Origin: Ruminiclostridium sp.
GTDB taxonomy: Bacteria; Bacillota; Clostridia; Oscillospirales; Ruminococcaceae
Assembly: GCA_017941355.1 (NCBI GenBank)
Contig: JAGAWN010000176.1
Span: 1-55,899 of the forward strand
Reading direction: 5' to 3'
DNA length: 55,899 nt
Made by a program: the position numbers and the translations under genes. The notes under the pieces were generated by a model. That model was not told where the DNA came from, ran no database searches, and worked only from the letters and a program-made list of their open reading frames with translations. The stretch's first letter is position 1, and every line of letters begins with the position of its first letter. This document shows positions 24,854-32,422 of this stretch, one piece after another.

Positions 24854-26275
24854 TCATTCTTTGCCGTTCCAGCAGTATGTGCAGAGCCTGTTTTCCTGCA
24901 ATCCCACGGCTCTTACGGTGCCGGGGAGCGACTGGAACTCAAGCGAGGTGAGTTTTAAGCGCCTGCATATCTCATCGCGCAGATAACGTCCGCGCTCGGT
25001 GGAGGAATCGCTGTACTCGGATATGTATTTAACGCCCTCATCGCCCTCTTTTTCCTGTATTATCTGCCGTGCAATGAGATCAAGCTCGGAGTTGCTGCGG
25101 GAGAAGTTGAGGTACTTGCAGCCGAACATTATCGGCGGACAGGCAGACCTCATGTGAACTTCCTTCGCGCCGTTCTCGTACAGGAATTCCACCGTCTCGC
25201 GCATCTGGGTGCCGCGCACTATGCTGTCGTCAACGAACAGCAGCTTCTTTCCCTCTATCAGCTCATGCACCGGTATCAGCTTCATCTTTGCCACCCTGTT
25301 GCGCATAGCCTGTGTCTGCGGCATGAAGCTCCGCGGCCATGTGGGGGTGTACTTTATGAACGGGCGCGCAAAGGGGATTCCGCTCTTGTTGGCATAGCCG
25401 ATAGCGTGCGGAATGCCGGAATCGGGAACTCCGCAGACATAGTCCACGTCCGGCAGCCTGCCGTTCCTGATGTCAGTCTCAGCCATGATCTCGCCGTTGC
25501 GGGCGCGCATGACTTCCACGTTCACGCCCTCATACACGGCGTTCGGATAGCCGTAATAAGTCCATAGGAACGTGCATATCCTCATATTATAGGAGCCTTT
25601 TTCAAGCACCTCCACGCCGTCAGCGGTGATCTTCACGATCTCACCCGCGGCAAGTTCCTTGCACGTTTTGTAGCCCAGCTTCTGGAACGCGAAAGACTCA
25701 AACGACAGGCAGTACCCGTCGTCACGCTTTCCGATGATTATCGGCAGACGTCCGCGTTTGTCGCGCGCAGCGATGATGCAGTCCTTGGTCATAATGATGA
25801 GAGTAAGTGTGCCGTCTATCTTATCCTGAGCGTACTTTATGCCTTCGGTGAAACTGCCTTTCTGCGCGATAAGTGCGCCTATCAGCGCGCTGGAGTTGAT
25901 GTTTCCGCTGCTCATTGACTCGAAGTTCGCGCAGCCGTTTTCAAGCAGCTCGCTGTACAGAGCCTGCGCATTGTTGATTATCCCGACGTTGCAGATAGCG
26001 TACAGTCCGAGCTTCGACGTAACAAGTATCGGCTGCGGGTCGGAGTCGCTTATGCAGCCTATGCAGAGGTTGCCTTTGATACCGGCGGCATCGCTCTCGA
26101 ACTTTGTGCGGAACGGGGAGTTTTCTATGCTGTGAATGCTTCTCTGGAAGCCAAGTTCCGGCGAGTATGCAGCCATACCGCCGCGCCTTGTTCCGAGGTG
26201 GGAGTGATAGTCGGTTCCGAAGAAAACATCGGAAATACAGTCGTTATGGGAAATTGCACCGAAAAAACCGCCCAT
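24854..26275 (-). CDS. purF: PurF-like amidophosphoribosyltransferase, glutaminase nucleophile missing
   Basis: This protein has 473 residues. The C-terminal PRTase half is intact: VDYVCGVPDSGIPHAIGYANKSGIPF, MKLIPVHELIEGKKLLFVDDSIVRGTQ and the TEVHMRSACPPI-type segment (KEVHMRSACPPIMFGCKY). The N-terminal glutaminase domain begins MGGFFGAISHN, aligning with CGVFGIWGHE of B. subtilis PurF, so the N-terminal Cys nucleophile is Gly. The glutamine-site Arg and Asp also appear missing (GNLCIGCISDS instead of GHVRYAT, NINSSAL instead of SSDTEV). The reading frame upstream has no Cys start. It may work with free ammonia, be regulatory, or be a paralogue. A canonical PurF may exist elsewhere. Confidence 0.83.
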   Translation of the reverse strand: MGGFFGAISHNDCISDVFFGTDYHSHLGTRRGGMAAYSPELGFQRSIHSIENSPFRTKFESDAAGIKGNLCIGCISDSDPQPILVTSKLGLYAICNVGIINNAQALYSELLENGCANFESMSSGNINSSALIGALIAQKGSFTEGIKYAQDKIDGTLTLIIMTKDCIIAARDKRGRLPIIIGKRDDGYCLSFESFAFQKLGYKTCKELAAGEIVKITADGVEVLEKGSYNMRICTFLWTYYGYPNAVYEGVNVEVMRARNGEIMAETDIRNGRLPDVDYVCGVPDSGIPHAIGYANKSGIPFARPFIKYTPTWPRSFMPQTQAMRNRVAKMKLIPVHELIEGKKLLFVDDSIVRGTQMRETVEFLYENGAKEVHMRSACPPIMFGCKYLNFSRSNSELDLIARQIIQEKEGDEGVKYISEYSDSSTERGRYLRDEICRRLKLTSLEFQSLPGTVRAVGLQENRLCTYCWNGKE

Positions 26276-26300
26276 GTTATACCAAACCTTTCTTTGAAGT

Positions 26301-26377
26301 CGTTTGCGGCATCTGAGACGCCGGCAAACGAGCGGTCTCGTGACCGCGGAACGCCCGCCTTTTTGAAAAAAGGCGGG
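26301..26377. repeat. Three consecutive hairpins in the purC-purF intercistronic gap
   Basis: The 114-base gap between purC and the purF-like gene has CGTTTGC/GCAAACG (26301-26330), GCGGTC/GACCGC (26332-26347) and CCCGCCTTTTT with AAAAAGGCGGG (26354-26377). Each is a self-contained stem, in a row. They may stabilise or trim the operon mRNA between purC and purF, or be a mobile repeat; there is no gene. Confidence 0.75.
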
Positions 26378-26389
26378 AGCCAAAAACCT

Positions 26390-27097
26390 TTATTCGCCGA
26401 AGATGCGTCTTCTGATCTCCTTGTAAGCGTCTTCAACACCGCCCATGTCTCTGCGGAAACGATCCTTGTCCAGCTTTTCGTGGGTCTTGGAATCCCAGAA
26501 ACGGCAGGTGTCGGGAGAGATCTCGTCTGCGAGCAGGATCTGACCCTTATAGCGGCCGAATTCGATCTTGAAGTCGATCAGGTCAATGCCGATCTCCTTG
26601 AAGTATTTCAGCATGAACTCGTTTACCTTGAACGCGTACTTTGCTATGGTGTCGAGCTCCTCCTTTGTAGCGATGCCGAGCGCGAGTGCGTAGTAGTCGT
26701 TGATGAACGGGTCGCCGAGGTCGTCGTTCTTGTAGCTGTATTCGAGGATAGGAGTGAGGAGCGCCTTGCCCTCTTCAACGCCCATTCGCTTGGAGAAGCT
26801 TCCTGCCGCAACGTTTCTGATGATGACTTCGAGCTGCACGATCTCGACTTTCTTTACGAGAGTCTCGCGGTCGCTGAGTTCCTCAACAAGGTGTGTCGGA
26901 ACGCCCTCTTTTTCGAGCAGCTTGAACATATAGTTGGTCATCTTGTTGTTGATAACGCCCTTGCCCTCGATAGTGCCTTTTTTGAGCCCGTTGAACGCTG
27001 TCGCGTCGTCCTTGTAGGACACGATCACGAGGTCGGGATCGTCGGTCGCGAATACTTTCTTTGCCTTGCCTTCATAAAGCTGTTCTTTCTTTTCCAT
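26390..27097 (-). CDS. purC: Phosphoribosylaminoimidazole-succinocarboxamide synthase
   Basis: This 235-residue protein is SAICAR synthetase, which adds aspartate to CAIR using ATP. Family segments are [75 protein letters not shown] ([17 protein letters not shown]), [13 protein letters not shown] and [31 protein letters not shown]. It has the usual size of bacterial PurC. ATG 27097 is preceded by AAAAGGAAGGG. It is the second gene of the operon, 22 bases after purE. Confidence 0.95.
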   Translation of the reverse strand: MEKKEQLYEGKAKKVFATDDPDLVIVSYKDDATAFNGLKKGTIEGKGVINNKMTNYMFKLLEKEGVPTHLVEELSDRETLVKKVEIVQLEVIIRNVAAGSFSKRMGVEEGKALLTPILEYSYKNDDLGDPFINDYYALALGIATKEELDTIAKYAFKVNEFMLKYFKEIGIDLIDFKIEFGRYKGQILLADEISPDTCRFWDSKTHEKLDKDRFRRDMGGVEDAYKEIRRRIFGE

Positions 27098-27119
27098 AGT
27101 TTTGCCCTTCCTTTTACAC

Positions 27120-27617
27120 TTATATTTCCTTTGCAGTCTCCTGCATTTTCTTGTCTGCTTCGCGGTTTTTCAGGTGCTGTGCTTCCTTGAATCCGCTGTA
27201 TTTTTCGGCAAGCTCCTCGTCCTGCACCGCAAGTATCTGCACCGCAAGGTATCCCGCGTTTGCCGCGCAGTCGATGCCGACTGTTGCTACCGGAACTCCC
27301 GGAGGCATCATTACCGACGAGAGCAGCGCGTCCATGCCTTCCAGCGCTTTAGCCTTCACCGGAAGCGCGATGACCGGCAGGGTGGTGTTTGCGGCAAGCG
27401 CTCCCGCAAGATGCGCCGCCATTCCCGCGGCTCCGATAAGCACTCCGAAGCCGTTTTCACGGGCATTTCTCGCAAACTCCGCTGCTTCGGCTGGGGAGCG
27501 GTGAGCCGAGAAAACGTGCATCTCAAAGGGTACGCCGAACTCTTTGAGCACTTCGGCTGCCTTTCTTACCACGGGAAGATCGCTGTCGCTTCCCATTATT
27601 ACAGCAACTTTTTTCAT
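27120..27617 (-). CDS. purE: N5-CAIR mutase, class I PurE
   Basis: This 165-residue protein rearranges N5-CAIR to CAIR. Key motifs are [40 protein letters not shown] and [19 protein letters not shown], as in class I PurE. The start is ATG 27617, since GAAAGGA lies 9 bases upstream; a longer open frame to 27701 has no ribosome-binding site, and ATG 27626 is too close to it. It is the first gene of the minus-strand purine operon. The upstream dyad at 27668-27709 lies 51 bases before the start. No PurK was seen nearby, so N5-CAIR supply is unresolved in this window. Confidence 0.93.
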   Translation of the reverse strand: MKKVAVIMGSDSDLPVVRKAAEVLKEFGVPFEMHVFSAHRSPAEAAEFARNARENGFGVLIGAAGMAAHLAGALAANTTLPVIALPVKAKALEGMDALLSSVMMPPGVPVATVGIDCAANAGYLAVQILAVQDEELAEKYSGFKEAQHLKNREADKKMQETAKEI

Positions 27618-27667
27618 ATCGTACATTCCTTTCGTGGAAAAATATACCATTATAATATATATGCAGT

Positions 27668-27709
27668 ACAACATATTGAAAAAGCACCCTGGGTGTAACA
27701 ATATGTTGT
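27668..27709 (-). promoter_or_regulatory. Nested dyad upstream of purE (candidate operator)
   Basis: ACAACATATTG (27668-27678) and CAATATGTTGT (27699-27709) are perfect 11-base inverted arms. Between them lies CACCCTGGGTG (27685-27695), itself a palindrome. On the minus strand a TATAAT sits at 27654-27649, so the dyad overlaps the region where the -35 box should be. A binding site for a purine repressor is one possibility; it does not look like the PurBox of B. subtilis. I found no guanine/PurE riboswitch fold. Confidence 0.6.
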
Positions 27710-28217
27710 ATAAAGCCGAATAAGAAAACTACACTTCTATTTTACAATATTTTACCCCTAAATTCAAGCATTTTCCAAAAATAAATTGAACATTTTTTCA
27801 TTTCGTCCCATTCCCAAAACAGTGATATTGCACAATAGTGACCTGTTGAAAACTCTGTTGAAAGTCGGTTTAAAGTTATATTTAGTTAATTTATCTCGGA
27901 AAACGGCTACTTTTTGCTTAATTTTTAGGCTAAAAGCGATTACAAAGTTGTTACAATTTAGTGCAAAATCTCTCAGTAATCGTTTACAAAATTGATGTTA
28001 AATTTTTCGTGTATTTTAAACAAATCACACCGCGAATAAAATTGTCAATTAAGAGTGTCTATCTATAAAATACATAATGTGTTAAAATTGTGACAATCCG
28101 TGAAGAATGCATGAAATAAAGCTTTATCTAAATTTGCTTTTTTCAGTATGTGCGCTGTGAATGATCCGAATATTGCGTATGTCAAAATGTACAAAAAAAT
28201 CAGAAAATACGGAGTGC

Positions 28218-28232
28218 TGAAAACGTTTTCCA
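28218..28232 (+). promoter_or_regulatory. LacI/CcpA-like operator upstream of sugar ABC genes
   Basis: TGAAAACGTTTTCCA contains a 12-base perfect palindrome (GAAAACGTTTTC, 28219-28230) with the central CG typical of LacI-family operators. It lies 33 bases upstream of the -35 box. The whole gap 27710-28393 is AT-rich and has no convincing gene, only this and the promoter; a weaker TTGTCA/TAAAAT pair at about 28042-28071 is less certain. Confidence 0.75.
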
Positions 28233-28264
28233 ACTTCGGCTGAAAAATTTTTTCAAAAAAGGAC

Positions 28265-28293
28265 TTGCAAAATTGTAAGTTTTGTGATATAGT
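28265..28293 (+). promoter_or_regulatory. SigmaA promoter for the sugar ABC importer
   Basis: TTGCAA (28265-28270), a 17-base spacer, and TATAGT (28288-28293). The leader of about 95 bases includes GGTCGT/ACGACC (28355-28370), a small hairpin just before the GGAGG ribosome-binding site. Confidence 0.8.
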
Positions 28294-28393
28294 TACAAAT
28301 GAAATCACGGAACATAATTTAAGCGATGTTCGACGGTGATTCAAAAATCTGATAGGTCGTTCAAACGACCACAATCTTTTGGAGGAAAGAACT

Positions 28394-29836
28394 ATGAAGA
28401 AAAGAATAGCTTCCGCAGTACTCGCTTCTGCAGTTATCCTGTCAGTAGCAAGCTGCGGCAACAGCGGCACAACCACAACAGCAAGCAATGACACAACTAC
28501 CACAACAGCAGCTCCCGCTGCAGCAGCTGACACCACAACAGCAGCAGCTGACGCAGCAGCAGACACAACCGCGGCAGACGCAGCTCCCGCAGCAACAGCA
28601 GAGGGCGGCGGAACCACATTCAACATCTACGCTTGGAACGAAGAGTTCAAGGGCTTCTTCGAGAAATATATGCCCGGCTACGATGCATCGGCTCAGACTC
28701 TCGACGGAGTTAAGGTAAATTGGACTATTACTCCTTCCGACGGCGGCGCATATCAGGATAAGCTCGACCAGGCTCTCCAGAACAACGCTTCCGCTTCCGC
28801 TGATGACAAGGTAGATATGTTCCTTGCAGAAGCTGACTACATCCTCAAGTACACAGATTCCGATTACACAATGGATATCTCCGAGATCGGTCTCAAGCAG
28901 GTAGATACAGAGTACCAGTACACAGTATCCGCAGCTTCCGACAGCAACGGCAAGATCAAGGGCGTTTCCTTCCAGTGCTGCCCTGCAGCTCTCATCTACA
29001 GACGTTCTATAGCTAAGGACGTTCTCGGAACAGACGATCCCACAGAAGTTCAGGCTCAGCTCGATTCTTGGGATAAGTATGAAGAAGCAGCTGCAAAGGC
29101 TAAGGACAAGGGCTACTACATTCAGGGCTCTTACGCAGCAAACTATCGTGTATTCTCCAACAACGCAACTTCCGCTTGGGTAAGCGGCGGTCAGCTCACT
29201 ATACCGGCAGTTGTAGAGCAGTGGACAGATCAGGTTAAGAAGTTCTATGACAACGGTTATATCCTTGATACTCTCCCGACCATTTGGGAAGCCGGCAACA
29301 CCACTCAGATGTTCAACGACGGTAAGACAATGTGCTTCTTCGGACCCGCTTGGTACTACAACTTCTCCATGGGCAACGCTCAGGATCCCGATAAGGGCTG
29401 CTACGGCGACTGGGGCATCTGCCAGGGACCGGCTCCGCACTTCTGGGGCGGTACATGGATCCTCGCAGCTACAGGCACAGATAACGGCGACCTCGTTGCT
29501 AAGGTAATGCAGGCATTCACAGAGAACGAAGAAGTTCTTACACAGCTTGTTGAAGTTGAAGGTCAGTACACCAACAACTCCGCTATCAACGACAAGTACG
29601 CTGACGATCCTACTTACGGCAACGACTTCCTCGGCGGTCAGAACGACTTCGCAGTTTATAAGGAACTTGCAAAGAACATCAAGTTCGAGAACAACACGAT
29701 CTATGATCAGCTCTGCAACGAAGGCTATCAGGATTACATCAAGCAGTACCTCAACGGTTCCGTTGATAAGGACACTGCACTCCAGAACTTCTACGGCTAC
29801 ATCAACGAGAAGTACCCGGCAGTTCAGACTCCGTAA
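28394..29836 (+). CDS. Sugar ABC transporter substrate-binding lipoprotein
   Basis: This 480-residue protein has a lipoprotein signal peptide with lipobox LSVASC (Cys at residue 21), then a 45-residue linker rich in Thr, Ala and Asp (TTTTASNDTTTTT-type). The rest is a CUT1-type extracellular solute-binding protein: FNIYAWNEEFKGFFEKYMPGY, DMFLAEADYILKYTD, IYRRSIAKDVLGTDDPTEVQ, TMCFFGPAWYYNFSMGN. Many such proteins bind oligosaccharides; the exact sugar is not predictable. The ATG 28394 follows GGAGGAAAGAA. Codon choice is strongly biased (TTC, CTC, AAG, GGC), so expression is probably high. Two permeases follow. Confidence 0.93.
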   Translation: MKKRIASAVLASAVILSVASCGNSGTTTTASNDTTTTTAAPAAAADTTTAAADAAADTTAADAAPAATAEGGGTTFNIYAWNEEFKGFFEKYMPGYDASAQTLDGVKVNWTITPSDGGAYQDKLDQALQNNASASADDKVDMFLAEADYILKYTDSDYTMDISEIGLKQVDTEYQYTVSAASDSNGKIKGVSFQCCPAALIYRRSIAKDVLGTDDPTEVQAQLDSWDKYEEAAAKAKDKGYYIQGSYAANYRVFSNNATSAWVSGGQLTIPAVVEQWTDQVKKFYDNGYILDTLPTIWEAGNTTQMFNDGKTMCFFGPAWYYNFSMGNAQDPDKGCYGDWGICQGPAPHFWGGTWILAATGTDNGDLVAKVMQAFTENEEVLTQLVEVEGQYTNNSAINDKYADDPTYGNDFLGGQNDFAVYKELAKNIKFENNTIYDQLCNEGYQDYIKQYLNGSVDKDTALQNFYGYINEKYPAVQTP

Positions 29837-29870
29837 GTTATCTTACAAAATTTAAAAATTGCTGAATTAG

Positions 29871-29899
29871 GAGGCGAGGCAAGCAACTTGCTTCGCCTC
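29871..29899 (+). other. Intercistronic hairpin after the substrate-binding gene
   Basis: GAGGCGAGGCAAG (29871-29883) pairs with CTTGCTTCGCCTC (29887-29899) through 13 positions with one mismatch and a CAA loop. There is no T run. Hairpins here often protect the abundant upstream mRNA and give the binding protein a higher level than the permeases. Confidence 0.75.
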
Positions 29900-29939
29900 T
29901 TAGTTAACAACATCAAGAATTATGAGAGGATAACGGCTT

Positions 29940-30896
29940 ATGAGTTCGACAACACAAACCGCACCGGTAAAGCACAAATCAATAAGCTACGCAGGCTGGG
30001 GTTACTTTTTTATAGCTCCGTTTATCATAGTTTATATCCTTTGTGCGCTTATCCCGCTGCTTTCAACGTTTTACAATTCACTGTTTGAGTACTACATGGA
30101 CGGTCTCAAACAGATCGGTCCTAATTTCGTAGGACTTCAGAACTTCATCACCCTGTTCACTCCCCGTGCCGACGGCAGACTTGAAATATTCAACTATACC
30201 GCCAACACGATGATAATGTGGATAATGGGTGCGATCCCGCAGATAGTTTTCGCTCTCCTGCTTGCTGTTATATTCACGAGCGAGAGAATGAAGATAAAAG
30301 GTCAGGGATTCTTCAAAACAGTAATCTATATGCCTAACCTGATAATGGCTTCGGCGTTTGCGATGCTGTTCTTCCAGATCTTCTCGTCTGTCGGACCTAT
30401 CAATCAGATAATCACCGCTAACGGTGCTCCCGCATTCCTTTTCTTTGATAACGAATGGTCCGCAAAATCAATTATTGCGTTTATAAACTTCCTTATGTGG
30501 TTCGGTAATACCACGATACTTCTTATGGCAGGTATCATGGGAATAGATCAGAGCCTGTTCGAGGCAGCCGCCATCGATGGCGCGAACTCCTCGCAGGTGT
30601 TCTTCAAGATCACTATCCCGCTTCTTATGCCTATCATCATCTACGTTGTTATTACAGCGCTCATAGGCGGTCTCCAGATGTTCGATGTTCCGCAGATCAT
30701 CACATCGGGCAGAGGCGGTCCGAATAATACGACAAAGACGCTCGTTATGGCACTTAACGCTTATATCGGAACAAGTAAGAACTACGGTATGGCAGGTGCG
30801 GTTTCCTTTGTTCTGTTTGTTATAACCGGCATTCTCAGCTTCATCGTATTCAGATCTACGGAGCCTAAGAAAGAGAAAAAGGGAGGTAAGAAATAA
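29940..30896 (+). CDS. Sugar ABC transporter permease (MalF-type)
   Basis: This 318-residue membrane protein has about six helices of the binding-protein-dependent type. The EAA loop reads EAAAIDGANSSQVFFKITIPLLMPII, which contacts the transport ATPase. The start FFIAPFIIVYILCALIPLLSTFYNSLFEYYMDG is typical of CUT1 MalF-like permeases. ATG 29940 has GAGAGGATAACGGCTT upstream. The stop overlaps the second permease by one base. No MalK/MsmK-type ATPase gene is present here, so a shared ATPase encoded elsewhere is expected. Confidence 0.93.
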   Translation: MSSTTQTAPVKHKSISYAGWGYFFIAPFIIVYILCALIPLLSTFYNSLFEYYMDGLKQIGPNFVGLQNFITLFTPRADGRLEIFNYTANTMIMWIMGAIPQIVFALLLAVIFTSERMKIKGQGFFKTVIYMPNLIMASAFAMLFFQIFSSVGPINQIITANGAPAFLFFDNEWSAKSIIAFINFLMWFGNTTILLMAGIMGIDQSLFEAAAIDGANSSQVFFKITIPLLMPIIIYVVITALIGGLQMFDVPQIITSGRGGPNNTTKTLVMALNAYIGTSKNYGMAGAVSFVLFVITGILSFIVFRSTEPKKEKKGGKK

Positions 30897-31774
30897 TGCC
30901 AAGCAAAATGGAATATATCGACAAGGGTAACAAGGTTTCACTTCTTGTCTCAAGAGTTGTTTCTTACATCTTCCTTGTTTTCGTAACGATACTCAGCTTA
31001 TTCTCTTTTTACCTTCTGCTTATAAACTCCACCAGAAGCAATGCACAGTTACAGGCAGGCTTTACGATGCTGCCGAGAGAACACTTCTTTGACAACCTTG
31101 CTACAGCATGGAACGATCAGAGCATTTTCTTCCTTCCTCAGGGTATGCTCAACAGCTTCATAGTTGCTGCGTTCACCTGTATCCTTACCTCTTACTTCTC
31201 CGCTATGACCGCTTACGGCGTATGCGTTTACGACTTCAAGGGCAGAAACTTCATTCACAAGGCTATAATCCTTGTCATGATGATACCTACTCAGGTATCC
31301 GCACTCGGTTTCGTTCAGATCGTAAACCAGCTCGGACTCACAAACACATACTGGCCTCTCATAATCCCGGCTATAGCTGCTCCCGCTACTTACTTCTACA
31401 TGAAGCAGTACATAGACAGTACACTTCCGCTGGAAATTGTTGAGGCAGCGCGTGTTGACGGTTCCAACGAATTCAGGACATACAACTTCATCTGTCTGCC
31501 TATCTTAAAGCCCGCGCTTGCGGTTCAGATGATATTCGCTTTCGTTGCATCGTGGAACAACTTCTTTACTCCCGCACTCATACTCGACAAGAAAGATGTA
31601 TTCACGCTTCCTATCATGCTTTCGATCGTCCGCTCTCGTATCAACTCTCAGGCGGGCGATATGGGTGAGGTTTATATGATAATCCTCCTCGCGATCGTAC
31701 CGGTAGTTATAGTTTACCTTTTCCTCTCGAAGTTCATCATCGGCGGTGTAACTCTCGGAAGTGTCAAGGGCTGA
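30896..31774 (+). CDS. Sugar ABC transporter permease (MalG-type)
   Basis: This 292-residue membrane protein is the partner permease. It has six helices, a periplasmic-type insertion after the first, and the EAA loop EAARVDGSNEFRTYNFICLPILKPAL. The segments KAIILVMMIPTQVSALGFVQIV and QMIFAFVASWNNFFTPALIL match MalG-family regions. It overlaps the first permease by one base. A rho-independent terminator follows at 31796. The importer genes end here, and the cytosine deaminase-like gene behind it has its own promoter. Confidence 0.93.
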   Translation: MPSKMEYIDKGNKVSLLVSRVVSYIFLVFVTILSLFSFYLLLINSTRSNAQLQAGFTMLPREHFFDNLATAWNDQSIFFLPQGMLNSFIVAAFTCILTSYFSAMTAYGVCVYDFKGRNFIHKAIILVMMIPTQVSALGFVQIVNQLGLTNTYWPLIIPAIAAPATYFYMKQYIDSTLPLEIVEAARVDGSNEFRTYNFICLPILKPALAVQMIFAFVASWNNFFTPALILDKKDVFTLPIMLSIVRSRINSQAGDMGEVYMIILLAIVPVVIVYLFLSKFIIGGVTLGSVKG

Positions 31775-31795
31775 TATCACAACAGAATCACGAGA

Positions 31796-31828
31796 CCCCG
31801 GCAGGTTATCCTGCCGGGGAATTTTTGT
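31796..31828 (+). terminator. Rho-independent terminator after the sugar permease operon
   Basis: CCCCGGCAGG (31796-31805) pairs with CCTGCCGGGG (31810-31819), with a TTAT loop and AATTTTTG behind. Confidence 0.93.
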
Positions 31829-31857
31829 TGAATTTTACTGTTTTTTTCAAAAAGGTC

Positions 31858-31886
31858 TTGAAATATTCGGCAATATATGTTAAAAT
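31858..31886 (+). promoter_or_regulatory. SigmaA promoter for comEB-like gene
   Basis: TTGAAA (31858-31863), 17 bases, TAAAAT (31881-31886). It is 42 bases before the GTG start. Confidence 0.82.
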
Positions 31887-31927
31887 TAAAAAGAACATAA
31901 CTCATTATCTGCAGCGGAGGTGTCGAG

Positions 31928-32410
31928 GTGAAACGAACTGACTATATCTCATGGGACGAATACTTCATGGGGATAGCGCTGCTTTCGGCTCAGAGGAGCA
32001 AGGACAGCAATACCCAGGTCGGTGCCTGCATAGTAAACGCCGACAAGAAGATCGTATCTGTCGGTTACAACGGTATGCCTACGGGCTGCGAGGACGATGA
32101 TATGCCGTGGGAGCGCAGCGCGGAAAGCTCACTTGACACCAAATACCCGTTTGTATGCCATGCCGAGCTGAACGCGATCCTCAACAGCAATATCCCGTCG
32201 CTTGCCGGCGCAACACTGTATGTGACGCTTTTCCCGTGCAACGAATGTGCCAAAGCGATCATTCAGTGCGGTATAAAACGCGTTGTTTACTTTGACAACA
32301 AATACGCCGATACCGACGGCGTTAAAGCTTCCGGAATAATGTTCGGAAAGTGTGGTATCACCGCTGAAAAATATGTCCCGTCGGGACGCACGCTTACTAT
32401 TGAACTATAA
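31928..32410 (+). CDS. comEB: Deoxycytidylate (dCMP) deaminase-like protein
   Basis: This 160-residue zinc deaminase likely converts dCMP to dUMP. The zinc ligands are seen in CHAELNAILNS (HAE) and PCNECAKAI (PCxxC). The first residues SWDEYFMGIALLSAQRSKDSNTQVGACIV match the dCMP deaminase/ComEB family. The start is GTG 31928 with GGAGG about 9 bases upstream. The next gene, the LacI-sensor/GGDEF fusion, starts only 12 bases after the stop, so both are probably one transcript. This nucleotide enzyme has no evident link to c-di-GMP except position. Confidence 0.92.
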   Translation: MKRTDYISWDEYFMGIALLSAQRSKDSNTQVGACIVNADKKIVSVGYNGMPTGCEDDDMPWERSAESSLDTKYPFVCHAELNAILNSNIPSLAGATLYVTLFPCNECAKAIIQCGIKRVVYFDNKYADTDGVKASGIMFGKCGITAEKYVPSGRTLTIEL

Positions 32411-32422
32411 AAGAGATTTGCA

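Noticed and set aside
26276..26383. N-terminal extension of the PurF-like gene
   Set aside because: The extension passes through the three-hairpin region and has no ribosome-binding site or Cys start, so it does not restore the nucleophile.
28442..29440. Minus-strand open frame antisense to the sugar-binding protein
   Set aside because: It has long Cys runs from the reverse reading of Thr/Ala codons, and the plus-strand gene is certain.
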